Part shown: piece after piece, positions 35,155 to 44,663 of the stretch
Position numbering within the stretch: position 1 is the first letter of the stretch
Layout: each line of letters opens with the position of its first letter
Origin: Kangsaoukella pontilimi
GTDB taxonomy: Bacteria > Pseudomonadota > Alphaproteobacteria > Rhodobacterales > Rhodobacteraceae
Length of the DNA: 64,000 nucleotides
Assembly (NCBI RefSeq): GCF_009830125.1
Contig: NZ_WUPT01000002.1
Span: 1,026,001-1,090,000 of the forward strand
Direction: 5' to 3'
Translations under genes and position numbers: made by a program
Notes under the pieces: model-generated
Told to the model about the DNA's origin: nothing
Database searches by the model: none
Seen by the model: the letters and a program-made list of their open reading frames with translations, nothing else

Positions 35155-36756
35155 ATGATGCACCCCGCAGAGCTGGGCTGCGTGTTTCGATCGAGGTTGA
35201 GTGTGAGCAACGACACGATTTACGGGGGACTGGGCAACGACACGATCTTCGGCGGGCTCGGCGATGACGTGATCCTTGGCGGCGCGGGTGCCGACCTGAT
35301 GGATGGCGGGCAGGGGCGCGACCGGCTGTCCTATGCCGACGCGGCAACGTCAGTCGTCATCGACATGCTGAACGGCAGCACCGCCGGCACTTTCGCGGCG
35401 GGTGACGTATTCACCAATTTCGAGGATCTCGAGGGCGGCGCGGCGAACGACACGCTGCTGGGCGACCATGCCGATAACTGGATCTGGGGCGGCACCGGGA
35501 ATGATGAGCTTCAGGGCCGTTTCGGGGACGATACGCTGGAGGGTGGCGCGGGCGCCGATACGCTCGACGGCTCGGGCAATACGGATACCGCAGCTTATCG
35601 GGGCAGCTCGGCGGCGGTGAGGGTGCTGCTCTACAACGGGGTCGCGACGGGCGGGGATGCCACCGGCGATGTCCTTCTGAAGATCGACAACCTGATCGGC
35701 AGCGAATTCAATGACACGCTGGCCGGGAACTTTTTCGACAACGTGATCGAGGGCGGCGGCGGTGCCGACGTCATGAACGGCGGCGCGGGGCGGGATACGC
35801 TGAGCTATGCCTCTGAAACGGTTGCGGTTTCCGTTTCCCTTGCGCTTGGCACGGCGTCCGGGGGCGACGCCAATGGCGACAGTTTCACGGGCTTTGAGAA
35901 TATCGAGGGCGGCAGCGGTAATGACAGCCTGACCGGCGACGGCGGGGCCAACCATCTGATCGGGGGGGCGGGCAATGATCAGCTTTCCGGCGGTGGTGGT
36001 AACGATACGCTTTCGGGCGGTGATGGTGCGGACGCGCTGTCTGGCGGAGACGGCAGCGACCTTGCCAGCTACGAAGGCGCGGCCTTGGCGGCGAATGTCA
36101 GTCTGGCCACCGGCGCGGCCTCGGGCGCGGCGGCGGGCGACACCTTCACCAGCATCGAGGGGCTGATCGGAACCGAATTCGACGACGTGCTGACCGGCGA
36201 CGCGGGCGACAACTGGATCGAAGGCGGTGCCGGCGCCGACACGCTGACCGGCGGCGACGGGATCGACACGGTCAGCTACGCGACATCCGTCTCGCGGGTG
36301 GTCGTCGATCTGCTCAACGGCAATGTCTTTCTGGGCCACGCGGTGGGCGACGTGATCTCGGGCTTCGAGAACCTGTCGGGCTCCGACTTTCCCGATTACC
36401 TCCTCGGCTCGCACGGCGCGAATGTGCTGATGGGCGGGCGCGGCATGGACCGTCTCGAGTCGCGGGGCGGCGACGACACGCTCATCGGTGGCGCGCAGGA
36501 CGATAACCTGAAGGGCGGGCTTGGTGCCGATGTCTTCGTGCTCCGGCCCGGCGACGCGCGCGACCGCATCGTCGACTGGCAGGACGGGCAGGACCGGATC
36601 GACCTGAGCGCCTTCGACCTGACATGGGGCGAGGTGCTGGCCGCGTCCTCGAACCTTGCCGGTGGCGAGCTGGAGATTGCCCTCGGCGGCGGCGACGCCT
36701 TTTTGATCGACGGTCTGGACCTCGCGGATTTCGATGCCGGGGATGTGATCCTGTGA
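35155..36756 (+). CDS. RTX-type calcium-binding repeat protein (type I secretion substrate)
   Basis: A 533-residue protein made almost entirely of GGxGxDxLx nonapeptide blocks (for example GGLGNDTIF, GGAGADLMD, GGGGNDTLS) separated by FxxxENLEGG linkers, ending in DRIVDWQDGQDRIDLSAFD and a C-terminal beta segment that carries the non-cleaved type I secretion signal. No enzymatic domain is visible, suggesting a structural, adhesive or calcium-stabilised surface role. The ATG at 35155 is used; a GTG at 35203 is possible. GTTAAC lies just upstream. Its stop overlaps the sulfotransferase start. Confidence 0.92.
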   Translation: MMHPAELGCVFRSRLSVSNDTIYGGLGNDTIFGGLGDDVILGGAGADLMDGGQGRDRLSYADAATSVVIDMLNGSTAGTFAAGDVFTNFEDLEGGAANDTLLGDHADNWIWGGTGNDELQGRFGDDTLEGGAGADTLDGSGNTDTAAYRGSSAAVRVLLYNGVATGGDATGDVLLKIDNLIGSEFNDTLAGNFFDNVIEGGGGADVMNGGAGRDTLSYASETVAVSVSLALGTASGGDANGDSFTGFENIEGGSGNDSLTGDGGANHLIGGAGNDQLSGGGGNDTLSGGDGADALSGGDGSDLASYEGAALAANVSLATGAASGAAAGDTFTSIEGLIGTEFDDVLTGDAGDNWIEGGAGADTLTGGDGIDTVSYATSVSRVVVDLLNGNVFLGHAVGDVISGFENLSGSDFPDYLLGSHGANVLMGGRGMDRLESRGGDDTLIGGAQDDNLKGGLGADVFVLRPGDARDRIVDWQDGQDRIDLSAFDLTWGEVLAASSNLAGGELEIALGGGDAFLIDGLDLADFDAGDVIL

Positions 36757-37571
36757 GCGGCGCGGCGACCCTGACCCGCCCCGAAAGCGGCCCGGCCACC
36801 CGCGATGCGGGCGACGAGCCGCCGGTTTTCTTCATGCATATCGCAAAGACCGCCGGGTCCTATCTGAACATGGTGCTGGCCGATGCCTTCGGGCCGGGGC
36901 AGGTGGCGACCCATTCCGAGGAATGGCTGGGCAACAGCGACGATCTGCGCCGACGTCTGGCCAGCGGCACGCGGGTGATCTCGGGCCATGTGATGAACGC
37001 CCTCTGGGAGGAGATCGCCGCCCCGCTCGATATGCGGTTCCGCAAAATCACAATCCTGCGCGAACCGCACGAGCATCTGGCCTCGCATCTTCTCTGGCTC
37101 GATCACTACAACCGCCCCGATATGCGGGGCGAATACGCCCTCCTTGACGAGGCGCATCGCCGCGTGATCGACCGGATCGGCGCGGTGAACCTGTCGGAGC
37201 CTGCGCAGCTTGACGAGTACCTGACCCATCTCGGCCCGGCCGAGATCGCGCTTTTCGACAATTGTCAGTGCCGCTACCTGATCGGCAATGACAGGCGCGG
37301 TCTGAGGAACATGCAACCGCTGACCCTGACCGACGCGAAGACGATCAGGGGCGCGCTTCAGGGCTTCGACGTGGTGCTTCGGCAGGACCGGCTGGGTCAG
37401 GATATCCCGCGCCTGTCCGAGGCGCTTGGATTGCCGCTTCCCGTGCCAGAGACCCGCGTGAACGCGGGCAGGGCGACGCGGGCCATCGACACCGCGAGCC
37501 CGCTTATCCGGCAAATCCTGTCGAAACGCACCATCGTTGACCAATGGCTCTGGCGCGAGGTGACGGCATGA
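36753..37571 (+). CDS. Sulfotransferase-family protein
   Basis: A 272-residue P-loop sulfotransferase. The 5'-phosphosulfate-binding loop is FFMHIAKTAGSYL (Lys-Thr-Ala-Gly-Ser), and the 3'-phosphate-binding segment is ITILREPHEHLASHLLWL. It would transfer sulfate from PAPS, most likely to a polysaccharide or a secreted glycoconjugate. It starts at GTG 36753, sharing 4 bases with the RTX stop, and its own stop overlaps the next glycosyltransferase by 4 bases. Confidence 0.85.
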   Translation: MSGAATLTRPESGPATRDAGDEPPVFFMHIAKTAGSYLNMVLADAFGPGQVATHSEEWLGNSDDLRRRLASGTRVISGHVMNALWEEIAAPLDMRFRKITILREPHEHLASHLLWLDHYNRPDMRGEYALLDEAHRRVIDRIGAVNLSEPAQLDEYLTHLGPAEIALFDNCQCRYLIGNDRRGLRNMQPLTLTDAKTIRGALQGFDVVLRQDRLGQDIPRLSEALGLPLPVPETRVNAGRATRAIDTASPLIRQILSKRTIVDQWLWREVTA

Positions 37572-39859
37572 GCGCGCCCGAGGTTGCCGTCGTCCTAGCC
37601 GTCTACGAACCGGACCCCGACGCGCTCGACGCGCAGATCGCGTCGCTGGCCACGCAGCGGTGCGTCACGCTCCGCCTTCTGGCGGTGATCGCGGACGGCA
37701 CGTCGGGCGCCCTGACGACCGAGGTGGCCGCGCGCCACGGGCTTGCGGTGGAACTTTTCCTGCCCGATGCCCGCACGAACTCTTACCGCAGCTTCGAACT
37801 TGGCCTGGGCGCGGCGCTTCAGGCCTTTCCGCAGGCCGACGCCTTCACCTTCTCGGACCAGGACGACATCTGGCATCCCGACCGCCTGGCCCGCGGTCTG
37901 GCCGCGCTGGAACGGCCCGGCGCGGCGCTGGCCCATTCCGACGCGCGTGTGGTGGATGCCGGCGGGCGTGTGATCGCGCCCTCGCTGTTCCGTCTCGAGC
38001 GGCGGAAAGAGCCGCGCTCGCTCCGGGATATCCTGATCCGCAACTGCGTGACCGGCATGACGCTGATCATGCCCCGCCGCATCGCCGAAGCGGCGCTTCC
38101 CTTCCCGCCGCAGGCCGCGCTTTTCTTCCATCACGACCTCTGGATTGCGCTGGTGGCGCAGGCTCTTGGCCGGATCGAGGTGATCCGCGCGCCGCTCGTC
38201 GATTATCGCCAGCACGGTGCGAACGTGGTTGGCGCGGTGACCGAGACCGCGCGCGCGCCCCGCTTCGCCAGCAAGGCCTGGCAGCGGCACTGGGGCGGGA
38301 CCTATTACGTGGCCGCCTATCTGGCCAAGGCGCTTTACCTCCGCATGACCGAACTGGCCGAAGGCGCCGGGCAGGAGGTTGACCGCCGTCGACTGCGCGC
38401 CCTTGCCCCGTATCTGTCTGAAAAAGGCCTCGGCTTTGCGCATCTTCTGGATGCGGTGCGCCTAACGCTGGCCGGGTATCCGGGCCTTGGCTGGCACTCG
38501 GCCATGTTCGCTTTCGTCCGCATGGGCCGTGCCACGCTGGCGGCGCGAAGCGCGCTTCTGGGCGGATACCTGCCCGCGCTCGCGGCCTTCGACCGCGCTG
38601 CTTTTTCCGTGGCGCCTGGCGTGGAGCCGCAAGCGGTGCGCACCCCGGCGGCGGTCGCGGCAACGCCTGTTCCCACCGCCGCCAACAGCTTTCGCGATCC
38701 GCGCCTGACCCGCCGTTTTCAGGTGCGGATCGACCCGAACCTCTCCGGTGGTATCGCAATCCTCGTGCCGTCGCTGAACCCGTCCGAGGTCTTTGCGGGC
38801 ATCGCCACGGCGCTCGATATCGGAATGGGGCTGGCGGCGCGCGGGCATCGTGTGTCCTTCATCGCGACCGACCTGCCGATCGCCAACCCCTCGGCGTCGC
38901 GGTCTTTCGTTCTGTCCCGCGGCACGGGCGGGGACGAAAATGTCACGCTCGTCTGCGCCGCGCGGGGTGACACGGCGACGCTGGCTCCCGACGCGTCGCT
39001 CTTAGCGACCGCATGGTGGACGGCGCATGTGGCGGCTGACATGGTGGCCGACTTCGCGCTGCCCGAGGACGGGTTTCTCTATCTCGTGCAGGATTATGAA
39101 CCGGGCTTCTACCCGTGGGGCCGGGAACATGCGGGTGCACTGGCCAGCTATGATCTTGGCGCGACGCCGGTGTTCAACACGACGACGCTCCGCGACCATG
39201 TTCTGGCAGAGGGGCATTTCCCGGACGCGGATACCCGTCTCACCTTCCACCCGTCCATAGATATCGGACGCTATGCGGGGCTGAAGCGCACGGTCCGGCT
39301 GAAGCGGCGGCTTGCCTTCTACGGCAGGCCCGAAGTGGCTCGGAACCTGTTCGAGACCGGTGTCGCGGCACTTGACCGTTTTCTCGGCGGCGCAGGCCTG
39401 GCGCCGCAGGATATCGAATTGGTGAGCGTCGGTCTGAAGCATGATGATATCGGCTTCGCGAACGGGCATGTCCTGAAAAGCCTCGGGAAGATTCCGTGGG
39501 ACGACTATCCAGGATTTCTTGCCGAGACGGATATCGGCCTGTCGCTGATGCTGTCGCCCCATCCCAGCCATCCGCCGATCGAAATGGCGGCGGCCGGCGC
39601 GCGGGTTGTCACGAACGGCTTCGGCGCCAAGGACCTGAGCGTCCTTTCTCCGGCAATACGCTCGGTTCCGCCCACCGAACTGGCCATCGCCGCTGCCCTG
39701 CATGAGGCATGGGGCGAACCGCCGCCGGGGATGCGCGACCGCCTGATCGACCTCACGCGGCTCGGCTGCCCGCTCGATGATCTGGTGAGCCGCCTCGCGG
39801 TCCGACTGGACAAGGCGGCAGGGGCCGAGGTCGTAAAAGCGCGGCGCCGCCATGCGTGA
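37568..39859 (+). CDS. Bifunctional glycosyltransferase: GT2 domain fused to WsaF-like GT4 domain
   Basis: A 763-residue fusion. Residues 1-300 are GT2 (GT-A): VAVVLAVYEPDPDALDAQIASL and FTFSDQDDIWHPDRL (DxD), with a HHDLWIALVAQ acceptor region. From about 390, ILVPSLNPSEVFAGIATALDIGMGLAARGHRVSF begins a GT-B region like WsaF rhamnosyltransferases, with LVQDYEPGFYPWG as the signature and IEMAAAGARVVTNGF near the donor site. Two linkages could be made by one polypeptide. It is coupled to the sulfotransferase and to the sugar transferase that follows. Confidence 0.85.
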   Translation: MSAPEVAVVLAVYEPDPDALDAQIASLATQRCVTLRLLAVIADGTSGALTTEVAARHGLAVELFLPDARTNSYRSFELGLGAALQAFPQADAFTFSDQDDIWHPDRLARGLAALERPGAALAHSDARVVDAGGRVIAPSLFRLERRKEPRSLRDILIRNCVTGMTLIMPRRIAEAALPFPPQAALFFHHDLWIALVAQALGRIEVIRAPLVDYRQHGANVVGAVTETARAPRFASKAWQRHWGGTYYVAAYLAKALYLRMTELAEGAGQEVDRRRLRALAPYLSEKGLGFAHLLDAVRLTLAGYPGLGWHSAMFAFVRMGRATLAARSALLGGYLPALAAFDRAAFSVAPGVEPQAVRTPAAVAATPVPTAANSFRDPRLTRRFQVRIDPNLSGGIAILVPSLNPSEVFAGIATALDIGMGLAARGHRVSFIATDLPIANPSASRSFVLSRGTGGDENVTLVCAARGDTATLAPDASLLATAWWTAHVAADMVADFALPEDGFLYLVQDYEPGFYPWGREHAGALASYDLGATPVFNTTTLRDHVLAEGHFPDADTRLTFHPSIDIGRYAGLKRTVRLKRRLAFYGRPEVARNLFETGVAALDRFLGGAGLAPQDIELVSVGLKHDDIGFANGHVLKSLGKIPWDDYPGFLAETDIGLSLMLSPHPSHPPIEMAAAGARVVTNGFGAKDLSVLSPAIRSVPPTELAIAAALHEAWGEPPPGMRDRLIDLTRLGCPLDDLVSRLAVRLDKAAGAEVVKARRRHA

Positions 39860-40568
39860 CGGTGGGATCAGTCTTGTCGGGGCGGGGTCGCGGACACCCG
39901 CGCATCGCTTTCAGAAGGAGAAGTGGCGCGCGGACAGGCTCGCCGCGCTTTGCCTTCTTCCGCTTGTGTTGCCGTTGCTGGCCCTGCTCTGGCCGGTCTG
40001 CCTGATCGCGCAGGGGCGACCGTTCCTTCATGCCTCCCGGCGGGCGGGCCGGAACGGGCGGCCCTTCACCTTGTGGAAAATACGCTCGATGTCGCCCGCC
40101 GAAGGGGATGAACGTATTCTGGGAGGCGTGGGGCGCGACCGCGTCACGCCGATCGGCCGCTTTCTGAGGCGTACGCGGCTCGATGAGTTGCCGCAGATCA
40201 TCAACGTGTTGGCCGGTGATATCGGCTTCATCGGCCCGCGCCCGCCGCTTGTGGCCGCATGGAACGCGTTTCCGGACGACTACGCCGAGATCCTGAAGGA
40301 CCGACCGGGGATCACAGGACTCGCCACGGTGCATCTCTGCCGGAGAGAAGACCGGCTGCTGTCGCGGATCGACGATCCCGAGCGCTTGCACAACATCTAC
40401 CGCCGTCGCTGCCTGCCGCCGAAACGCCGGCTCGACCGGCTCTATCGCAGGCGGGCCTCGGCGGGGCTGGCGGCCTATGTGCTGATCATGACGCTCTGGC
40501 GCAACCCGCGGGGCGGGCGGCGGCTGAGGCGGCTGGCGCGGATCAGCCTTCGCGCATCGCGCGGGTGA
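39852..40568 (+). CDS. Initiating sugar-phosphate transferase (ExoY/WcaJ-type)
   Basis: A 238-residue polyprenyl-phosphate sugar transferase. It has one N-terminal hydrophobic segment, then GRPFTLWKIRSMSPAEGDE, PIGRFLRRTRLDELPQIINVLAGDIGFIGPRPPL and DRPGITGLATVHL, the classic motifs of the bacterial sugar transferase family. It would load the first sugar onto undecaprenyl phosphate to start a polysaccharide repeat unit. It overlaps the preceding gene by 8 bases and converges on hlyD with a 26-base overlap. Confidence 0.9.
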   Translation: MRDGGISLVGAGSRTPAHRFQKEKWRADRLAALCLLPLVLPLLALLWPVCLIAQGRPFLHASRRAGRNGRPFTLWKIRSMSPAEGDERILGGVGRDRVTPIGRFLRRTRLDELPQIINVLAGDIGFIGPRPPLVAAWNAFPDDYAEILKDRPGITGLATVHLCRREDRLLSRIDDPERLHNIYRRRCLPPKRRLDRLYRRRASAGLAAYVLIMTLWRNPRGGRRLRRLARISLRASRG

Positions 40569-41850
40569 AATAGTCGGTCATCGGCTTGGTCAGATAGGAT
40601 AGAGGCGTCCGGTCCGCTGTTCTCAGGTACGCCTCGACGGGCATCCCCGGCAAAAGAAGCTGATTGTCGAGTTTCGTCATCTCGCCCGGATCGGGCAGAA
40701 GCTGCACACGGTAGAAACTCTGCCCAGTCACCTCGTCCTGGAAAACATCAGCCGACACGTCGATCACATGGCCGCTGATCTCGGGTGTGCGGCGCTGGTC
40801 GAACGCCGTGAAGCGCAGCGTGGCGGGCTGGCCGGCGTGGACCTGATCGATGTGGATCGCCTCGACCCGGGCCGAAACCACAAGCGGCTGGTCCTGCGGC
40901 ACGATGAACATCAGCGTATCCGCCGCCCGGATCACGCCCTTGACCGTAAAGACGGCCGAGCCGTGGACGATGCCCGAGACCGGCGCACGCACGTCCAGAC
41001 GGTCAAGCCGTTCGTCCAGGTTCAGAAGCCGCTCGGCCAGTTCGATCTCGCGGTATTGCAGGTCTCGGAGCGTCACGATCGCCTCTTCACGGCGGCCGCT
41101 TTCCAGCTTCAGCCGTTCGATCTCAAGCGAAGCGATCTGCCCCCGGAACTGAGCGATGTCGGCTGTCAGCTTGCCGATCTCGCCCGAGAGCCGCGCCGCC
41201 TCGCGACGAAGCGCGGTGACGCGCTGCATCTGCACAAGCCCCCGTTCGAGCAGGCTTTCCTGATCTGCCAGCTCGTCGCGGATCAGATCTTCCTGTACGC
41301 CGAGCGCGTCAAGCTGCGCCTCTGTCCCGGCGATCTGGTTCTCGGTCTGAAGGATACGCTCTTCGAGTTGCAGCGCCTCGCGTTCTTCGGTGATCGCACG
41401 CGCCTGAAAAAGCGAGGTCTGCCCGGCAATCTGCTCCGCCGCCGCCGGATTTCTCTCGGCAGCCGCCAGAAGCATGTCCGGAAAGGTGATTTCGTCACGA
41501 CCGTCGCGCTCGGCCTCCAGCCGGGCGCGGCGGGCCCGGATTTCGATGAGCTGGCTTTCGATGATGGCGCGTTCCGACCGCAGAAGCGTGTCGTCGAGAC
41601 GGATCAGGACATCGCCCGCCGCAACACGCTCGCCGTCGCGGGCGAGGATTTCGCCCACCACACCGCCCTCGGCGTGCTGGACGACCTGACGGTTCGACTC
41701 GACTTCGATGATGCCGCTGGCCACCACGGCGCCCGCAATCTCGGTTCGGACGCTCCAGAAACCGATGCCGCCGACCAGAAGGATCAGCGCGACGAACCCC
41801 ACGGTCAGCGGCATTCCCGCGCGCCATTCGCGTCTTTGACCGCTGCTCAT
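40543..41850 (-). CDS. Type I secretion periplasmic adaptor (HlyD family)
   Basis: A 435-residue membrane-fusion protein. One N-terminal transmembrane helix (GFVALILLVGGIGFWSV), a biotinyl/lipoyl-like domain (VESNRQVVQHAEGGVVGEILARDGERV), a long coiled coil (about residues 90-280) and the C-terminal VRAPVSGIVHGSAVFTVKGVI...DPGEMTKLDNQLLLPGMPVEAYLRTADRTPLSYL. It links the ABC exporter to an outer-membrane TolC-type channel encoded elsewhere. It is coupled by 4 bases to the exporter gene. The likely cargo is the nearby RTX protein. Confidence 0.93.
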   Translation of the reverse strand: MSSGQRREWRAGMPLTVGFVALILLVGGIGFWSVRTEIAGAVVASGIIEVESNRQVVQHAEGGVVGEILARDGERVAAGDVLIRLDDTLLRSERAIIESQLIEIRARRARLEAERDGRDEITFPDMLLAAAERNPAAAEQIAGQTSLFQARAITEEREALQLEERILQTENQIAGTEAQLDALGVQEDLIRDELADQESLLERGLVQMQRVTALRREAARLSGEIGKLTADIAQFRGQIASLEIERLKLESGRREEAIVTLRDLQYREIELAERLLNLDERLDRLDVRAPVSGIVHGSAVFTVKGVIRAADTLMFIVPQDQPLVVSARVEAIHIDQVHAGQPATLRFTAFDQRRTPEISGHVIDVSADVFQDEVTGQSFYRVQLLPDPGEMTKLDNQLLLPGMPVEAYLRTADRTPLSYLTKPMTDYFTRAMREG

Positions 41851-43586
41851 GTGCTGTCCCCCCGACCGATGGTGCGCTGGATGTCGCCCGCGTTCTTCAT
41901 CATGGATTTCAGCACCTCGTCACGAGGGCCGAGCGCCTTGACCCGCCCGCCGTCGATCACCATCAGCCGGTCGCATTCCGAGATCGCCATGGGCCGGTGC
42001 GTCATGATCACGACCGAGCGTCCGTCGGACTTCATGTCGCGCACGGCCGCGTTCAGCGCCTCGGTGCCTTCCAGGTCGAGCGCTGAATTGGGCTCGTCGA
42101 GCACCAGCAGAACCGGGTCGCCGTACAGCGCGCGCGCCAGCGCGATGCGCTGCCGTTGGCCGCCCGAAAGTGCCAGCATCCCCTCGCGCACCATCGTGTC
42201 ATAGCCGTCGGGCAGCGAGAGGATCAGATCGTGCGCGCGGGCCTTCTGCGCGGCGGCGACCACGGCGGCGCTGTCGGGCGAGGTAGACATGCGCGCGATG
42301 TTTTCGGCCAGCGTGCCGGTGACCATCTGCGCCTCCTGCGGGAGGTAGCCGACATGCTGGCCCAGATCGGCGGGATCGTATTGCGACAGAAGCGCGCCGC
42401 CCAGTCGCACCTCGCCGACCGGCGGATCGATCAGGCCGAGAAGGAGCCGCGCGATGGTGGTCTTCCCCGAACCACTCCGCCCGATGACGCCAAGCGCCTC
42501 GCCGGGCGCGAGGGTGAAGGAAATGTTGTAGAGGATCGCGGGCGTGCCCGGTCCGGAGGTTACCGTGACGCCCTTGACGTCGAGCCGGCCTTCGGGGCGC
42601 GGCAGGCGGGTTTTCTCCTCGGGCTGCGGGACAGCGGCGAGGAAGTCGGAGAGCGACGCCCAGCCCTGACGCGCGCGCTGGATTTGCGGCCAGCGGCCCA
42701 GCACCTGTTCGATCGGGGCGAGCGCCCGGCCGAGCAGGATCGATGCAGCGATCATCGCGCCTGCCGTCAGTTCGCCCCCAAGAACCAGCCATGCACCAAG
42801 GGCGAGGATCAGGGATTGGAGCGTCAGGCGGAATGCCTTGGTGAAGGTCGTGAAGCTGCCGGTCCAGTCGACGGCGTTCATGGTCTTGCCAAGCGCCTCG
42901 TCCCGCCGGGCGAGCCAGCGGTCGCTGACCGCGTCGACCATGCCCTGGGCGCGCAAAAGCTCTGCCGATTGCGCGGCGCTTTCAGCGAAGCGGTGCGCGT
43001 CTTCGGTGACCTGCTGCGCCTCGCGCGTCTTGCGGTTGGTGAGTGCCTGGTTGACCAGCGTAAGCGTGATCAGCGCCACGCCGCCGCCCAAGGCGAGCCA
43101 GCCGAGCGCCGGGTGGAAGACGAAGATCGCGGCGACGAAGATGGGCGTGAAGGGCGTGTCCAGCATCGCGATCAGGCCGGGCGAGGCGAAAAAGCCCTGT
43201 ATCGCCTCAAGGTCGCGGGACGCGGTCAGGGCGCCACGGCTGGGTGTCCGGCGGCCCCGCGCCTCAATCACGGCCTTGAAGACGCGCTCGTCCAGATCGG
43301 ACTGAAACCGGGCGCCGTAGCGCGCCACCAGCCGCGACCGGGCAAAGTCCAGAAGCCACATCAGCCCGTAAAGCGCCACGACGAGGATGGTCAGCGCGAC
43401 CAGCGTTTCCTCGGACCGCGAGCCAAGCACGCGGTCATAAACCTGAAGCATGAACAGCGGGCCAGTCAGCATCAGAAGGTTCACGAAAATACTGAAAAAG
43501 AACGAAAACCATATGAAATGCATCGAGCGGGCACGCGCCTGGCGCAGTTCTTCTGACATTGTGACTGGCGCTATTGCTTTGGCCAT
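41847..43586 (-). CDS. Type I secretion ABC transporter (PrtD-like permease/ATPase)
   Basis: A 579-residue half transporter without a C39 peptidase domain. The membrane domain spans about residues 20-300 (several helices, LLTGPLFMLQVYDRVLGSRSEETL motif), followed by the nucleotide-binding domain: Walker A GRSGSGKTT, signature LSGGQRQRIALARAL, Walker B VLLVLDEPNSALD and MTHRP. This matches the PrtD/HasD exporters that secrete RTX proteins. First gene of a two-gene operon with hlyD. It faces the RTX gene cluster. Confidence 0.94.
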   Translation of the reverse strand: MAKAIAPVTMSEELRQARARSMHFIWFSFFFSIFVNLLMLTGPLFMLQVYDRVLGSRSEETLVALTILVVALYGLMWLLDFARSRLVARYGARFQSDLDERVFKAVIEARGRRTPSRGALTASRDLEAIQGFFASPGLIAMLDTPFTPIFVAAIFVFHPALGWLALGGGVALITLTLVNQALTNRKTREAQQVTEDAHRFAESAAQSAELLRAQGMVDAVSDRWLARRDEALGKTMNAVDWTGSFTTFTKAFRLTLQSLILALGAWLVLGGELTAGAMIAASILLGRALAPIEQVLGRWPQIQRARQGWASLSDFLAAVPQPEEKTRLPRPEGRLDVKGVTVTSGPGTPAILYNISFTLAPGEALGVIGRSGSGKTTIARLLLGLIDPPVGEVRLGGALLSQYDPADLGQHVGYLPQEAQMVTGTLAENIARMSTSPDSAAVVAAAQKARAHDLILSLPDGYDTMVREGMLALSGGQRQRIALARALYGDPVLLVLDEPNSALDLEGTEALNAAVRDMKSDGRSVVIMTHRPMAISECDRLMVIDGGRVKALGPRDEVLKSMMKNAGDIQRTIGRGDST

Positions 43587-43634
43587 CTTGGACGCTCCGC
43601 AGTTCTTGCTGGCGTTAGCAGCTTAGCGGCGCAT

Positions 43635-43647
43635 TGACGTACCGTCA
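43635..43647. promoter_or_regulatory. Palindrome TGACG-N3-CGTCA upstream of the exporter gene
   Basis: TGACG (43635-43639) and CGTCA (43643-43647) lie 49 bases before the exporter start codon on the minus strand, in the 90-base gap to the next gene. A dimeric regulator site is possible; the factor is unknown. Confidence 0.35.
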
Positions 43648-43676
43648 GCCGTCTCAGGAGATTTTTGACGTTCGTG

Positions 43677-44663
43677 TCACAAACGCCCGATCAGCGCCGC
43701 GCCCCATAACGCGAGTGATCCGGGTCCGGTCTGACGGTAGAGGCCTGTGCGCCACAGGCCTGCGAGGCGTCCCAGTGCGCCGTGCCGCCGCACTGTGCGG
43801 GCGGCATCGAAGGTTACGCGCGCCTCTGGTGTCATGGCGTCGCGCGCCGCATCCAGCGCGGCGTATTGCACGTCGATCCACCCTGCGAAGCGGCCATTCA
43901 GAACCGCGCCAATCCGGGCGATCCGGGCGCGGGTGGTGTCGTTTGCGCCGACCTGATTTGCGCCATGCTGCCGGTAGAGCAGACTGGGCCGCGGATCGAG
44001 AATCATCTCGCCCCCGGCGGCGGTCACAAGCTGATAGGCCCACCAGTCATGGGCGATCAGCCGGTCGATGCGGCTGCTCGCCGGTTGCAGAAGGTCCAGC
44101 GCCTTGCGGTTCAGAAGCATCGTGTTGCCGCCCGCCACGTTCTGGACTAGCGCGTTCCGGAACCCGGTCGGCCGGACAAAGGCCGGCGAGAGCCGAAGCG
44201 GCGTCAGATCGTGGTCCGCGATGACCGTCCGGCTGCCATAGATTGCCGGTCGGTCGAGCCCGTCGAGCGCGGCAAGTCCGCGTGACAGCCGGTCGGGCAG
44301 CCAATAGTCGTCCTGATCCGCGAAGGCGAGGTAGGCTGCGCCCCCGGCCGCCCGCAGGAGCGACAGGAAATTCATCGCGGCCCCCTTGCCGGGCCCCCTC
44401 AACGTGATGATCTTTCGCTCGGGATGCAGCGCGGCAAAGCGCTGAACCCGTGCCACGGTATCGTCGGTCGAGCCGTCGTCTGAGACGATAAGAGACCAGT
44501 CCGTATGACTTTGCCGCGCGATCGAGGTCAGCTGCGCGTCGATGGTCCATCCCCCGTTAAAGGTGGCCATGACGATGGTGACGTGTTTGGGGCCGACCCG
44601 GCGGGCAAGGCCCGGGAGGGGCGGCCTCTGAGCTTCGGGGATGAGCGCGCGGTCGAAACTCAT
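43677..44663 (-). CDS. Glycosyltransferase family 2
   Basis: A 328-residue GT-A enzyme: VTIVMATFNGGWTIDAQLTSIARQSHTDWSLIVSDDGSTDDTV at the N-terminus, FADQDDYWLPDRL (DxD) in the middle, then AHDWWAYQLV and LYRQHGANQVGAND. It is similar in design to the GT2 half of the fused protein at 37568 and resembles rhamnosyl-type GT2 enzymes. It overlaps the capsule-export permease stop by 4 bases. Confidence 0.9.
   Translation of the reverse strand: MSFDRALIPEAQRPPLPGLARRVGPKHVTIVMATFNGGWTIDAQLTSIARQSHTDWSLIVSDDGSTDDTVARVQRFAALHPERKIITLRGPGKGAAMNFLSLLRAAGGAAYLAFADQDDYWLPDRLSRGLAALDGLDRPAIYGSRTVIADHDLTPLRLSPAFVRPTGFRNALVQNVAGGNTMLLNRKALDLLQPASSRIDRLIAHDWWAYQLVTAAGGEMILDPRPSLLYRQHGANQVGANDTTRARIARIGAVLNGRFAGWIDVQYAALDAARDAMTPEARVTFDAARTVRRHGALGRLAGLWRTGLYRQTGPGSLALWGAALIGRL

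Noticed and set aside
35203-36756. CRISPR-like or DNA tandem repeat in the region of regular repeats
   Set aside because: The periodicity is at the protein level (RTX nonapeptides) within one coding frame; there are no spacer-repeat units.
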